This document shows positions 1 through 8,383 of a stretch of 20,157 bases of DNA, in pieces. Origin of the DNA: JAAYBY01 sp964465385 (GTDB taxonomy: Bacteria > Bacillota > Clostridia > Saccharofermentanales > UBA5734); the NCBI GenBank assembly GCA_964465385.1, contig CAYXIM010000028.1:1-20157 (forward strand). The letters run 5' to 3'. Within the stretch, counting starts at the first letter, position 1. Each line of letters opens with the position of its first letter. The position numbers were made by a program, and so were the translations under genes. The notes under the pieces were generated by a model. The model ran no database searches, had not been told where the DNA came from, and saw nothing but the letters and a program-made list of their open reading frames with translations.

Positions 1-1
1 A

Positions 2-568
2 AAGCCGGTCCGGGTGTCCGTTCCCATCAATGTCCGCCGCTATTACCCCACCCAAACCCTGCGCAACTTCGCCCTCTATGCCAACCCGGGGATTGAACCG
101 GCCTACGGGGTTTACACCTTTTCAGAGATTCTCAAGCTGGTCCACCACTTCATGCGCTACACCATCAATGAAAAATACCTCAACGCCCTGATGTGCGCCA
201 ATGTGGCACCAGAAAACAGCCTCTTGCTGCGCCTGTCGCCCCTGCCTATCAAGAACATGGCCATGCGCATCGGCTACCGACTGGCCGGGGAAAGCCGCTT
301 CACCAGCACGGTCTCCAACCTGGGCCAGGTCCAGCTGTCGGATGAGATGGCAGCCGCCGTTGATCGGATGGAATTTATTTTGGGCCCGTCTCGCTATAAC
401 CCGGTCAACTGTTCAGTGATCACAACCGGCGACCAGGTGGTCATCCATTTTTCAGCGACCATGCAGGAAACTGATCCCCAGCGGGCCTTTTTCAGGCACC
501 TGGTTCAACTGGACATCCCCGTGCAGATCGAAAGCAACCGCATCTGGGATGAACCCAAGGAGGGGTGA
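2..568 (+). CDS. Condensation-fold / alcohol acetyltransferase-like protein, C-terminal part
   Basis: The reading frame is open from base 2, so the gene starts before the window and only about 188 C-terminal residues are seen. The GTG at 14 is probably an internal codon rather than the start. The segment carries N-V-R-R-Y-Y-P then T-L-R-N-F-A-L-Y-A-N-P-G near its beginning, later S-N-L-G, and closes with a beta-rich stretch. From memory, this pattern fits proteins annotated as alcohol acetyltransferase or condensation-domain (chloramphenicol acetyltransferase-like fold) in Bacillota. Such proteins transfer acyl groups to an alcohol or amine, but the substrate here is unknown. The catalytic HHxxxD motif, which lies N-terminal in this fold, is outside the window and cannot be checked. 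The stop codon lies 2 nt before the ATG of the next gene, so the two are almost certainly co-translated. Family call moderate; function uncertain. Confidence 0.6.
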   Translation, partial: KPVRVSVPINVRRYYPTQTLRNFALYANPGIEPAYGVYTFSEILKLVHHFMRYTINEKYLNALMCANVAPENSLLLRLSPLPIKNMAMRIGYRLAGESRFTSTVSNLGQVQLSDEMAAAVDRMEFILGPSRYNPVNCSVITTGDQVVIHFSATMQETDPQRAFFRHLVQLDIPVQIESNRIWDEPKEG

Positions 569-570
569 GT

Positions 571-1275
571 ATGTCTTATTGTGTCCAGTGTGGCGTGCGC
601 CTCGAACCCAGTGAAAAACACTGTCCCTTGTGCGGGGTTGAGGTCATCAACCCTGTCCAGCCCTTTGACGACCAGGCGCCGCGGCCCTATCCCAGCCAAT
701 TGGATCCCATCACCGAACGGATCAACCGCCGCTTTATCGGCGCCATGATCACCATTGCCCTGGTTTTTCCAGCGGTTTTGTGTGCCACCATCAACTACAG
801 CCTGGACCAGACCCTGACCTGGAGCTGGTATGTCATGGGGGCCTTGGGCCTGGTGTGGTTTGTGTTGGTGCCCTACTACTGGCTGCGAAAACGCACCCTG
901 AACCGCTTGTTTTGGCCGGTTGTGGTTGTGTTACTCCTCTTTCTCTTGCTGGTCGCCTGGCGATCCGGTGACCTGTCCTGGTACCTGCCTCTGGCCGTCC
1001 CATTGGTTATGGCCCCGGCGTTGTTGTTGTACACCACCTTGTTTTTGGTCAACCGCCGCCTGATTCGGGGCTTTGTCATCCCGGCCCTGGCCTTGTTTTC
1101 AGCCGGCCTTTTGGTTTTGGCCATCGAGCTGATCCTGGATGCCGCCCATGGCCCCATCCAGCTGAACTGGTCGCTCTATGCGTTGATCCCGTGTACAGCT
1201 GTGGCTGTGGTCTTTCTGGCCGTTGCCCGGAAACGGTCGATCTTTGAGCAGATCAAGCGCCGCCTGCATCTGTGA
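571..1275 (+). CDS. Zinc-ribbon polytopic membrane protein (DUF6320-like)
   Basis: This 234-residue protein starts with a short zinc ribbon, with C4xxC7 and C18xxC21, the second pair reading CPLCG. About six hydrophobic segments follow, roughly at residues 50-72, 84-106, 112-130, 137-160, 168-192 and 197-218, and a basic tail ends the protein. A GTG at 565 is also in frame, but ATG 571 is preferred because the AAGGAGGGG ribosome binding site at 556-564 is correctly spaced from it. The arrangement of N-terminal CxxC pairs and a multi-pass membrane part resembles Bacillota proteins annotated DUF6320. I recall these occurring next to condensation-fold acetyltransferase-like genes, as here. The pairing suggests a membrane partner for the upstream enzyme, but that is inference. 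No catalytic residues are evident. Confidence 0.7.
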   Translation: MSYCVQCGVRLEPSEKHCPLCGVEVINPVQPFDDQAPRPYPSQLDPITERINRRFIGAMITIALVFPAVLCATINYSLDQTLTWSWYVMGALGLVWFVLVPYYWLRKRTLNRLFWPVVVVLLLFLLLVAWRSGDLSWYLPLAVPLVMAPALLLYTTLFLVNRRLIRGFVIPALALFSAGLLVLAIELILDAAHGPIQLNWSLYALIPCTAVAVVFLAVARKRSIFEQIKRRLHL

Positions 1276-1294
1276 CGGAACAGATAAAGCGGGT

Positions 1295-1323
1295 TTGACG
1301 CTGTGGACCTGGGTGGTTATAAT
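1295..1323 (+). promoter_or_regulatory. Consensus sigma-A promoter for the NlpC/P60 gene
   Basis: TTGACG at 1295-1300 and TATAAT at 1318-1323 are separated by exactly 17 bp. The expected transcription start is near 1330, about 40 nt before the ATG at 1371. The cell-wall hydrolase is therefore transcribed independently of the upstream pair. Confidence 0.8.
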
Positions 1324-1370
1324 GGGCTTGGATCAGCTGGCGTTGATCACATTCTTTTTGTGGAGGAACC

Positions 1371-2636
1371 ATGCTGAAATTTGGTAAGCAACCGTGGCGC
1401 AACCGATTTGGGGCCACCGTGTTGATCTCGATGTTTATCTTGTCGACCGTTATGCTGATCCAACCGCTGGGGCTCACGACCGTCGGTTCAACCGACTCCC
1501 AGACAGAACCCGCACCGACAGCGGCTGAATCAGACCAGGCGGACCCGCTGCCCTCGATTGACCCCAATGCGTTTTATGTGAATGACCCGGAACTGCACAA
1601 CCGGTCCCGCTCCGAATGGGAGCAGGTCACGGCAGAGACCTTTGAAGGCGAGTTCAATCCCAACGATGAAATCGTTGATATGCCCGAAGGTTACAACCCC
1701 ATCGATGATGTGGATGATGTGCCTGCCTTGGAACCCTTTCAAAAACAAAACACCATGTCCTTTGAAGCGGTGGATTACACCCTTTACATCAAAGCCAACC
1801 AGCTTAACGTGCGGGCAGCTCCCAGCACGGATTCCACCGTCATGGGCACCCTGTCTTTTGGTGACAAGGTGACATGCCTGGGTGAGAACAACAACTGGAC
1901 CAAGGTGAAGTACCAGGACCAGCTGTGTTTTGTCAAAACAGAATACACCAGCAAAACCATGGTGTTCGCAGCGGTTCAGGAAACCCTTTATGTCTCAGCC
2001 AACACCTTGAACTTGCGTTCCGGGCCGTCCGTAGACGATGAAGTGGTGACCAAACTCAAAAAAGATGACAAACTGACGCGGACAGGTGTCGGCGACGGCT
2101 GGTCGCGGGTTCAGACCGCTTCTGGTAAGACGGGTTATGTGGCCAGTGAGCATTTAACCAAAACCGCGCCTTACCGGCCACCTGCTGCAAGCAGCAACCA
2201 GGGGGCAAGCAGTCAACCGACATCAGGTGGCACAACGGTCAGCGGCAGTGCTGGCCGGATCGTGGAACTGGCCTACCAGGCCCTGGGCGTTCCCTACCGG
2301 CATGCCCGCCACAGCCCGTCAAACGGCTTTGACTGCACAGGACTGGCCTATTGGGCCTATGGACAAATCGGGGTTTCGGTTCCGCGCTCGACCGGCGGCT
2401 ATTACAATGCCGGAAGCGGGGTTTCCTATGCCAACATGAGACCGGGCGATGTCATCGGCTGGGACGCCCACCCGCGGGATGGCCGGACGGCCCTGACCCA
2501 TGTGGGCATTTATGTCGGAGGTGGCATGATGATCCATGCCTCATCCAACAAAGGGCGTGTGGTCCTGCAAAGTGTCAGCCAGTATAGCTCCTGGGGCTGC
2601 AAGATCCTGACCATCCGGCGCTTTGTCAGCGGCTGA
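1371..2636 (+). CDS. Exported SH3b-SH3b-NlpC/P60 cell-wall peptidase
   Basis: This 421-residue protein begins with a basic stretch and a hydrophobic segment (about residues 13-36), a signal peptide or membrane anchor. A flexible acidic and proline-containing linker runs to about 130. Two bacterial SH3 domains follow, about 134-193 and 204-264, each with an LNxR motif (LNVRAAPS and LNLRSGPS). After a Ser/Thr/Gln-rich linker comes a C-terminal NlpC/P60 domain at about 293-421. The catalytic cysteine is C322 in FDCTGL, the histidine is H377 in THVGIYVG, and H389 is the likely third residue. The family (C40 peptidases) cleaves D-glutamyl to diamino-acid bonds in peptidoglycan stem peptides, and the SH3b repeats bind the wall. 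The start is supported by GGAGGA at 1362-1367. The gene has its own promoter and terminator. Confidence 0.9.
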   Translation: MLKFGKQPWRNRFGATVLISMFILSTVMLIQPLGLTTVGSTDSQTEPAPTAAESDQADPLPSIDPNAFYVNDPELHNRSRSEWEQVTAETFEGEFNPNDEIVDMPEGYNPIDDVDDVPALEPFQKQNTMSFEAVDYTLYIKANQLNVRAAPSTDSTVMGTLSFGDKVTCLGENNNWTKVKYQDQLCFVKTEYTSKTMVFAAVQETLYVSANTLNLRSGPSVDDEVVTKLKKDDKLTRTGVGDGWSRVQTASGKTGYVASEHLTKTAPYRPPAASSNQGASSQPTSGGTTVSGSAGRIVELAYQALGVPYRHARHSPSNGFDCTGLAYWAYGQIGVSVPRSTGGYYNAGSGVSYANMRPGDVIGWDAHPRDGRTALTHVGIYVGGGMMIHASSNKGRVVLQSVSQYSSWGCKILTIRRFVSG

Positions 2637-2671
2637 TGAACCGATACTGCGTGTGACCTTGAGGTAAGAAC

Positions 2672-2713
2672 TCGCTGTTGGCCTGTCCAGACCAACAGCG
2701 GGTTTTCTTTTTT
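2672..2713 (+). terminator. Rho-independent terminator after the NlpC/P60 gene
   Basis: CGCTGTTGG at 2673-2681 pairs perfectly with CCAACAGCG at 2692-2700 across a 10-nt loop. A T-rich tract (TTTTCTTTTTT) follows at 2703-2713. Confidence 0.88.
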
Positions 2714-2728
2714 GGGCGGCACAGGGGC

Positions 2729-2757
2729 TTGAGCCCAGCCGCTCGAAGGCCTATAAT
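2729..2757 (+). promoter_or_regulatory. Sigma-A promoter for secDF
   Basis: TTGAGC at 2729-2734 and TATAAT at 2752-2757 are spaced by 17 bp. Transcription should start near 2764, about 60 nt before the secD ATG. Confidence 0.75.
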
Positions 2758-2825
2758 AATGCATTAGTTTGTTGTCTGGCTATGTCTTGCCAGGCAGCGC
2801 TACAGAAAGGACGTGCAACTGGACT

Positions 2826-4151
2826 ATGGCCAAACGATCTTTTGCCAGAACGGGCGTCAAAGCCCGGCCGGCGACTTTTTTCATCGTGGTTGGCATCATT
2901 TTGCTCTTTCTTTTGCTCAGCATCACCGGTGCCAAGATCCCGATTCCCGGCCAGCAGGAGCTGACGCCGCTTTACGGGGTCAAGGACATCCGCTTCGGCA
3001 TCGATATCCGCGGTGGTGTGGAGGCTGTCTTTGAACCGGTTGACTTCGAAGGCACGCCTCAGGTCGAGGACATCGATTCGGCCAGAAGCATCATCGAGCT
3101 GCGCATGGACAACCTGCAAATCCTGGACCGGGAAATCACCGTTGACAAAAACAACGGGCGGATTTTGGTTCGCTTCCCCTGGCGGTCGGATGAAGCCAGC
3201 TTCAACCCCGAAGAGGCCCTGCTGGAGCTGGGGGAGATGGCCCGGCTCAATTTCAGGGACCCTGACGGCCAGGTGATCCTGGAAGGCAACGACGTGGCCA
3301 AAAGCTATGCGGGCATCAACCCCCAGACCAATGAGCCAGTGGTTGAACTGGAGCTGAGCGAAGCGGGTGCCGCCAAGTTTACCGAGGCCACCGGCCGCCT
3401 GGTGGGCCAGGTCATTTCCATTTACATGGATGACACGGTCTTGTCTGAACCCACCGTCCGCACCCAGATCACCGGAAACCGGGCCTACATTGACGGCATG
3501 TTTGATGTCCAGTCGGCGGTCAGCCTGGCTGAAAAGATCAACGCCGGTGCCCTGCCCTTTGCTTTAAAGCCCACAAGCAGCAGTGCCATCAGCCCCACCA
3601 TGGGCCGCGATGCCCTGGCTGTCATGATCAAGGCCGGTCTGGTGGCCTTCATCCTGGTCTGCCTCTTCATGCTCTTTTACTACCGCCTGCCGGGCCTGGC
3701 CGCCTGCCTCTCGCTGACCGGCCAGGTGGTGGGCATTTTGCTGGCTGTTTCCATCCCCCAGCAGACCCTGACCTTGCAGGGCATTGCCGGCATTATCTTG
3801 TCCATTGGCATGGGGGTGGACGCCAATGTCATCATCTCTGAGCGCATCAAGGAAGAGCTGCAGACCGGCTGCTCCATCCAGACAGCCCTGACCAACGGCT
3901 TCACCCGGGCCTTCACATCGGTCCTGGACGGCAACGTCACGGTCTTGATCGCTTCCATCACCCTCATGGTCTTCGGCTCCGGCTCCATGCTGTCCTTTGG
4001 CTATTCGCTGACAGCCGGCGTCGTCCTCAACTGGCTGACCGGTCTGCTGGCCTCACGCCTGATGATCGGGTCACTCAGCCAGTTCAAGGCCCTGCAAAAG
4101 CCCTGGCTCTATGGCAAGAAAGGGGGACAAGCACATGTTTCCGTTCATTAA
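2826..4151 (+). CDS. secD: Protein translocase subunit SecD
   Basis: This 441-residue SecD is one half of the SecDF accessory complex of the Sec translocon. The complex uses the proton-motive force to pull secreted proteins across the membrane. TM1 is at about residues 17-34. It is followed by the FGIDIRGG motif (57-64) of the D1 family, a large extracytoplasmic P1 domain (about 65-255), and five C-terminal membrane helices (about 265-415). These contain SIGMGVDANVIISERI around D332, the conserved transmembrane aspartate used in proton coupling. The frame is open upstream to an ATG at 2769, but ATG 2826 directly precedes a normal basic-plus-hydrophobic SecD N-terminus. The GAAAGGA site at 2805-2811 is spaced rather far from it. 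The gene overlaps secF by 17 nt. The length is typical of Gram-positive SecD. Confidence 0.93.
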   Translation: MAKRSFARTGVKARPATFFIVVGIILLFLLLSITGAKIPIPGQQELTPLYGVKDIRFGIDIRGGVEAVFEPVDFEGTPQVEDIDSARSIIELRMDNLQILDREITVDKNNGRILVRFPWRSDEASFNPEEALLELGEMARLNFRDPDGQVILEGNDVAKSYAGINPQTNEPVVELELSEAGAAKFTEATGRLVGQVISIYMDDTVLSEPTVRTQITGNRAYIDGMFDVQSAVSLAEKINAGALPFALKPTSSSAISPTMGRDALAVMIKAGLVAFILVCLFMLFYYRLPGLAACLSLTGQVVGILLAVSIPQQTLTLQGIAGIILSIGMGVDANVIISERIKEELQTGCSIQTALTNGFTRAFTSVLDGNVTVLIASITLMVFGSGSMLSFGYSLTAGVVLNWLTGLLASRLMIGSLSQFKALQKPWLYGKKGGQAHVSVH

Positions 4152-5052
4152 GAAGCGCTGGCTGTTTTTCAGTATTTCCCTGGTGCTGCTTTTGACCGGC
4201 ATCGCCTTCACCCTTTTCTCAGGGATCAAGCTGGACATCCAATTCAAAGGTGGCAGCATCCTTATCTACAGCCACGACAGCGCCATTGACCTGCCCCAGG
4301 CAGAGGCTGTCATCCAAGAAGCGATCGGGCTTTCGGTCAGCTGCCAGCAAAGCACCAGCCTGGGCAGCGATGACATCAGCCTGGTGGTGAGCGTGGCCGG
4401 CAACCAGTCCTTGCCCCTGGAAGACCAGATTACCCTGCAGGAGGCCCTGGCCAAAGCCTTCCCTGACCAGACTTTCAAACAGCAACAGGCCAGCCTGGTG
4501 GACCCCTTTATCGGGCGAGAGCAGCTGCTTAAGGGGATCATGGCTGTTTTGGTTGCCTCTGTCCTGATCGTGCTTTACGTGTGGCTGCGCTTCAGGAGCA
4601 TGTCGGGACCGTCGGCAGGTGTTGTGGCCCTCATCACCCTCTTTCACGATGTGGCCTTGTCCTTTTTCGTCTTCGTGGTTCTGGGCTTGACCGTTAATGA
4701 AACCTTGATTGCCGTGGTCTTGTCTATCCTGGGTTACTCCATTAACGACACCATCGTCATTTATGACCGCATCCGGGAAAACAGGCGGATCTACAAGAAC
4801 AAAATGTCACTGGGGGACCTGATCGACCTGTCCTTGAACCAGTCTTTCATACGAACCCTCAACACCAGCATCACCACCATTTCGGCGATGGTTGTGGTCT
4901 ATCTCTTTGCCTATTACCACAACATCGAAGCCATCAAGGCGTTTGCCCTGCCCATGATCGTCGGCCTGGTCGCCGGCACCTATTCGTCGCTGACCCTGGC
5001 CGCCCCCCTCTGGCACCTGTGGAAAACACGGGGAGGCCGGTCGGGCTACTGA
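4135..5052 (+). CDS. secF: Protein translocase subunit SecF
   Basis: This 305-residue SecF is the partner of SecD. TM1 is at about residues 8-27, followed by the F1-type motif QFKGG (36-40). A periplasmic-side domain runs to about 130. Five membrane helices follow, including LGYSINDTIVIYDRIREN with the conserved aspartate D205. An in-frame ATG lies 24 nt upstream at 4111. ATG 4135 is preferred because the AAGGGGGA at 4120-4127 lies at the right distance and the resulting N-terminus matches the family. The start lies inside the 3' end of secD, so the subunits are translationally coupled. A terminator follows the gene. Confidence 0.93.
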   Translation: MFPFIKKRWLFFSISLVLLLTGIAFTLFSGIKLDIQFKGGSILIYSHDSAIDLPQAEAVIQEAIGLSVSCQQSTSLGSDDISLVVSVAGNQSLPLEDQITLQEALAKAFPDQTFKQQQASLVDPFIGREQLLKGIMAVLVASVLIVLYVWLRFRSMSGPSAGVVALITLFHDVALSFFVFVVLGLTVNETLIAVVLSILGYSINDTIVIYDRIRENRRIYKNKMSLGDLIDLSLNQSFIRTLNTSITTISAMVVVYLFAYYHNIEAIKAFALPMIVGLVAGTYSSLTLAAPLWHLWKTRGGRSGY

Positions 5053-5099
5053 CAACCTGCGGGCAAAGCCCAACACGCGACCGTTCCAAACAACAACAA

Positions 5100-5125
5100 A
5101 AAAGGATGCCGATCGGCATCCTTTT
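5100..5125. terminator. Bidirectional terminator between secF and ackA
   Basis: A perfect 18-bp palindrome at 5104-5121 (GGATGCC, GATC, GGCATCC) is flanked by AAAA at 5100-5103 and TTTT at 5122-5125. It can terminate both secDF on the plus strand and ackA on the minus strand, which converge here. Confidence 0.85.
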
Positions 5126-5147
5126 ATCATGGGGTCAGGGTGTGTGG

Positions 5148-6416
5148 TCAGCGCTCGAAGGGATAGGTCTGGGGCACCGGCTTTTTGAAATGGCCCAGGT
5201 ACAAGGTGTCATAGCCGATGACGATCTCCTCATCGGTCGGGATGACCAGCACCGACAGGGGATGGCCCGGGATCAGGGTGCTGGTGCCGATGACCACCTC
5301 TTCTTTGCGGATCTGGTTTTGCGCCGCGTCAACCTGGATGCCCAGCGGTTTAAGCTGATCCAGGATCTTGTGGCGGACGAGGGATTCATTCTCACCCAGG
5401 CCCGCTGTGAAGATGATGGCATCGGTGTGTGGCAAGGTGGCCCAATATTGACCGATATACTTGGCCACCCGGTAGGCATAAAGCTCCAGGGCCAGCTGTT
5501 TTTGGCTGTCCCCCTTTTGGGCTTCCTGGCGGATGTCCTGCATCATGTTGGTTCCAGCCAGGGCCTTGAGGCCGCTTTCTTTGTTGAGGGCCAGGCAGAC
5601 CTGTTCGAAGGCATCACCCAGGGGCAGGTTTTGTTCCTGGGCCAGGCGGCGGGCCACATGTTCGATCAGGGCTGGGTCGATGTCGCCGGAGCGCGTGCCC
5701 ATGACCACCCCTTCCAGGGGGGTGAAGCCCATGCTGGTGTCGACAGAGCGGCCGCCTTGGATTTTGGCCAGGCTGGAGCCGTTGCCCAGGTGTGCCGTGA
5801 TGGCGTTGAGGCTGGCAAACGGCTTGTCCAGCAGGCGGGCGGCCCTGCGGGCCACGTACATGTGCGAGGTCCCGTGAAAGCCGTATTTGCGCACCCCGTA
5901 GTGTTCATACCAGTGGCTGGGGATGGCATAGCGGTAGGCATATTCAGGCATGGTGCCGTGAAAGGCCGTGTCAAAGACAGCCACTTGGGGCACCTCAGGC
6001 AAGAGCTCCAGGCTGACCTCGATACCGGTCAGGTTGGGTGGGTTATGCAAAGGGGCGATGGGGCTGAGCCCGCGGATGGTTTCCACCACTTGGGCGTCGA
6101 TCAAGACGCTTGCGGTGTAGCGGTCTCCGCCATGGACCACCCGGTGGCCAACCGCCAGGATGTCCTGGGCGTTGATGCCCTGCTGGTTCAGGGTGTCAAA
6201 AATGAAGACCATCGCCTGGCGGTGGTCTGGAACGGGGGTGGTCAGGCTTTGGGCTGACCCGTTGACGGTGTATTTGATGCGTCCTTTTTCGGCGTTGCCG
6301 ATTTCTTCGACAATGCCTGACAGGCTACTGGTCAGGGTTTGCTGCTGGGTGCATTCAAAGAGGGTGAACTTGACAGATGAGCTGCCGGAGTTCAAGACGA
6401 GGATGTACGATGGCAT
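5148..6416 (-). CDS. ackA: Acetate kinase
   Basis: This 422-residue acetate kinase interconverts acetate plus ATP with acetyl phosphate plus ADP. In fermentative bacteria it yields ATP from acetyl phosphate. The N-terminal signature VLNSGSSSVKF (7-17) and the second signature around KYGFHGTSH (177-185) are present. Residues matching the catalytic set are R92, D149, H181 and R242, with GLGENE at 339-344 and E396 in PTDEE. ATG at 6416 is chosen because GGAGGT lies 5-10 nt upstream; an in-frame GTG at 6428 would overlap that site. The last 15 or so residues (KKPVPQTYPFER) look like an extra tail beyond the usual roughly 400-residue length. No phosphotransacetylase gene is adjacent. The gene has its own promoter behind the ABC exporter gene and converges on secF. 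Confidence 0.96.
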   Translation of the reverse strand: MPSYILVLNSGSSSVKFTLFECTQQQTLTSSLSGIVEEIGNAEKGRIKYTVNGSAQSLTTPVPDHRQAMVFIFDTLNQQGINAQDILAVGHRVVHGGDRYTASVLIDAQVVETIRGLSPIAPLHNPPNLTGIEVSLELLPEVPQVAVFDTAFHGTMPEYAYRYAIPSHWYEHYGVRKYGFHGTSHMYVARRAARLLDKPFASLNAITAHLGNGSSLAKIQGGRSVDTSMGFTPLEGVVMGTRSGDIDPALIEHVARRLAQEQNLPLGDAFEQVCLALNKESGLKALAGTNMMQDIRQEAQKGDSQKQLALELYAYRVAKYIGQYWATLPHTDAIIFTAGLGENESLVRHKILDQLKPLGIQVDAAQNQIRKEEVVIGTSTLIPGHPLSVLVIPTDEEIVIGYDTLYLGHFKKPVPQTYPFER

Positions 6417-6463
6417 GGCGACCTCCACTTGTTCGGTTCATCAGAACGGTTTTTTGTTGCCTT

Positions 6464-6491
6464 ATTCTATCATGTCGGGCAGGCGGGTCAA
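6464..6491 (-). promoter_or_regulatory. Candidate promoter for ackA
   Basis: Read on the minus strand, TTGACC (6491-6486) and TAGAAT (6469-6464) are separated by 16 bp. The -35 hexamer overlaps the stop codon of the upstream ABC exporter gene, so ackA can be transcribed on its own as well as by read-through. Confidence 0.6.
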
Positions 6492-8227
6492 CCGGTTTTT
6501 GAAAACTGCAGGTCGTAGAGGTGGGCATACAGGCCTGCCTGGTCCAGCAGGGTCTGGTGGTCGCCGCGTTCAACCAGGCCTTCCTCGGTCAAGACGACGA
6601 TTTCATCGGCGTGTTTGACGGTGCTCAGCCGGTGGGCAATGATCAGGGTGGTCCGGTTGCGCGACAGGTCCTCCAGGGACTGTTGGATCAGCCGCTCGCT
6701 TTCGGTGTCCAGGGCCGAGGTGGCCTCGTCCAGGATCAAGATGGGCGGGTTTTTCAAAAAGACGCGGGCTATGGACAGGCGCTGTTTCTGGCCACCGGAA
6801 AACCGCACCCCACGCTCGCCCACCTCGGTGTCATAGCCATCTTCCAGGCCCATGATGAAGTCATGAATATTTGCTTTTTTGGCGGCCTCAATGATGGCTG
6901 CTTCGGAGGCAGCCGGCCGCCCGTAGGCGATGTTGTCCCGGATGGTGCTGTTGAAGATGTACACATCCTGCTGGACCACCCCGATGTTGGCCCGCAAGGA
7001 GGCCAGTGTGTACTGGCGGACGTCACGGCCATCCACCCGGACGGCGCCGGCTGTCACGTCATAAAAGCGGGGGATCAGGGAGCAGAAGGTGGTTTTTCCA
7101 GCTCCGGAAGGCCCCACCAGGGCCACGGTTTTACCTGCCTCGATGGTCAGGTTGATCTCCTGCAGGACCGGGGCTGAAGGTTCATAGGCAAAATGGACCT
7201 GGTCAAAGACGACCTGGCCGGTCAGGAGGCCGGCATCCACAGCGCCTTTGCGGTCCTGGATGTCTGGCTCCGTATCCAAAATCTCCAGCATGCGCTCAAA
7301 GCCGGTGTAGCCCTTTTGGAACTGCTCGGTGAAATTGACCAGGCGGTTGATGGGGTCTAAAAACATGCCAATGTAGAGCATGTAGACGACGATATCGGTG
7401 GCCGGCATGCTGCCCCGGGCGATGAAAAAACCAGCGCTGAGGATGACAGACAGGTACATGAGGCCCTGCATGAAGCCGTTGGTGGAAAAGAAGCGCCCCA
7501 TGAGCAGGTAATTGTCTTTTTTGGATTTGAGGAAGCGGTGGTTGTTGATGTCAAATTTCTGGCGCTCCAGGGCTTCGTTGGAAAAAGACTGGACTGTCCG
7601 GATGCCGCTTAAGCTGTCCTGGATGACGGCGTTGATGTCCGCGATCTTGCGGCGGTTCTCCATGAAGGTGCGGCGCATCTGCCGGTTGTAATAGATGGAA
7701 AAGGCCAGCATGCCCAAGGTGATGACCAGCAAGATACCGGTGACCGGCAGGCTGATCTGGGCCAGGATGATGAAGGAGCCCACCAGCTTGATCAGTGAAA
7801 TGAAGAGGTCTTCCGGGCCATGGTGGGCCAGCTCGGAAATGTCAAAGAGGTCTGCGATCATCCGCGACATCATGTGGCCGGTGTTGTGCTTGTCATAAAA
7901 GGAAAAGGACAGCTTTTCAAAGTGCTGGAAAAGGTCTTGCCGCATGTCCGCTTCCATGCGGGCCCCCATGATGTGGCCCCAGGAGGCCACGTAGTACTGG
8001 GCAAAAAAACGGACGATGTAAAGCGCCAACATGAGGGCGCCGACCCGCAGCACGTCCTGGTAAATGGTCTGGGGGTTGAGCAGGGGAAAAACCACCTTGA
8101 GCAGGTGGTTGATCAAAAGGGGGATGACCAGGTCCACGCCGGAGGCTGTGCTGGCACAGAACAAATCAAAAAACAATGTTCTCCGGTAGGGACGGTAATA
8201 ACGGACAAAACGCCGGATAACAGACAT
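6488..8227 (-). CDS. ABC exporter, fused membrane and ATPase domains (MsbA/BmrA type)
   Basis: This 579-residue half-transporter would act as a dimer. The N-terminal membrane domain has about six helices between residues 15 and 310. The C-terminal ATPase has Walker A GPSGAGKTT (372-380), the Q-loop near Q419, the signature FSGGQ (476-480), Walker B ILILDEATSALD (496-507) with catalytic E501, and switch histidine H532. All ATPase residues are intact. The family exports lipids, drugs or peptides, and the substrate cannot be read from sequence. No peptidase domain or dedicated cargo gene is nearby, and the gene stands alone. The start ATG at 8227 is preceded by GAAAGGAAG at good spacing. Confidence 0.93.
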   Translation of the reverse strand: MSVIRRFVRYYRPYRRTLFFDLFCASTASGVDLVIPLLINHLLKVVFPLLNPQTIYQDVLRVGALMLALYIVRFFAQYYVASWGHIMGARMEADMRQDLFQHFEKLSFSFYDKHNTGHMMSRMIADLFDISELAHHGPEDLFISLIKLVGSFIILAQISLPVTGILLVITLGMLAFSIYYNRQMRRTFMENRRKIADINAVIQDSLSGIRTVQSFSNEALERQKFDINNHRFLKSKKDNYLLMGRFFSTNGFMQGLMYLSVILSAGFFIARGSMPATDIVVYMLYIGMFLDPINRLVNFTEQFQKGYTGFERMLEILDTEPDIQDRKGAVDAGLLTGQVVFDQVHFAYEPSAPVLQEINLTIEAGKTVALVGPSGAGKTTFCSLIPRFYDVTAGAVRVDGRDVRQYTLASLRANIGVVQQDVYIFNSTIRDNIAYGRPAASEAAIIEAAKKANIHDFIMGLEDGYDTEVGERGVRFSGGQKQRLSIARVFLKNPPILILDEATSALDTESERLIQQSLEDLSRNRTTLIIAHRLSTVKHADEIVVLTEEGLVERGDHQTLLDQAGLYAHLYDLQFSKTG

Positions 8228-8280
8228 AGGCTTCCTTTCTCAACAGCAGGCAATGTGGCACAGGGTGTATACCTCACAAA

Positions 8281-8289
8281 AGTATAGCA
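8281..8289 (-). promoter_or_regulatory. Candidate extended -10 promoter for the ABC exporter
   Basis: On the minus strand the sequence TGCTATACT (8289-8281) is an extended -10 element. No good -35 is visible 17 bp upstream. Transcription would start about 45-50 nt before the ATG at 8227. Confidence 0.4.
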
Positions 8290-8330
8290 CCGCACGGATC
8301 AAAAAACCAGTTGGCGACCGTTTGTTCTGT

Positions 8331-8359
8331 TTGCTCCTCGTGGAAACAGCTGTTAAAAT
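8331..8359 (+). promoter_or_regulatory. Candidate promoter for the HAD phosphatase
   Basis: TTGCTC at 8331-8336 and TAAAAT at 8354-8359 have a 17-bp spacer, about 20 nt before the start codon at 8384. It is divergent from the ABC exporter promoter. Confidence 0.6.
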
Positions 8360-8383
8360 CGAAGAAACAGAGGGGGTGACCAC

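Noticed and set aside
5019..6257. A 412-codon open frame on the plus strand
   Set aside because: It lies entirely antisense to acetate kinase and the end of secF. Its translation is rich in Gly, Gln, Asp and Val without any domain pattern, as expected opposite a GC-rich gene.
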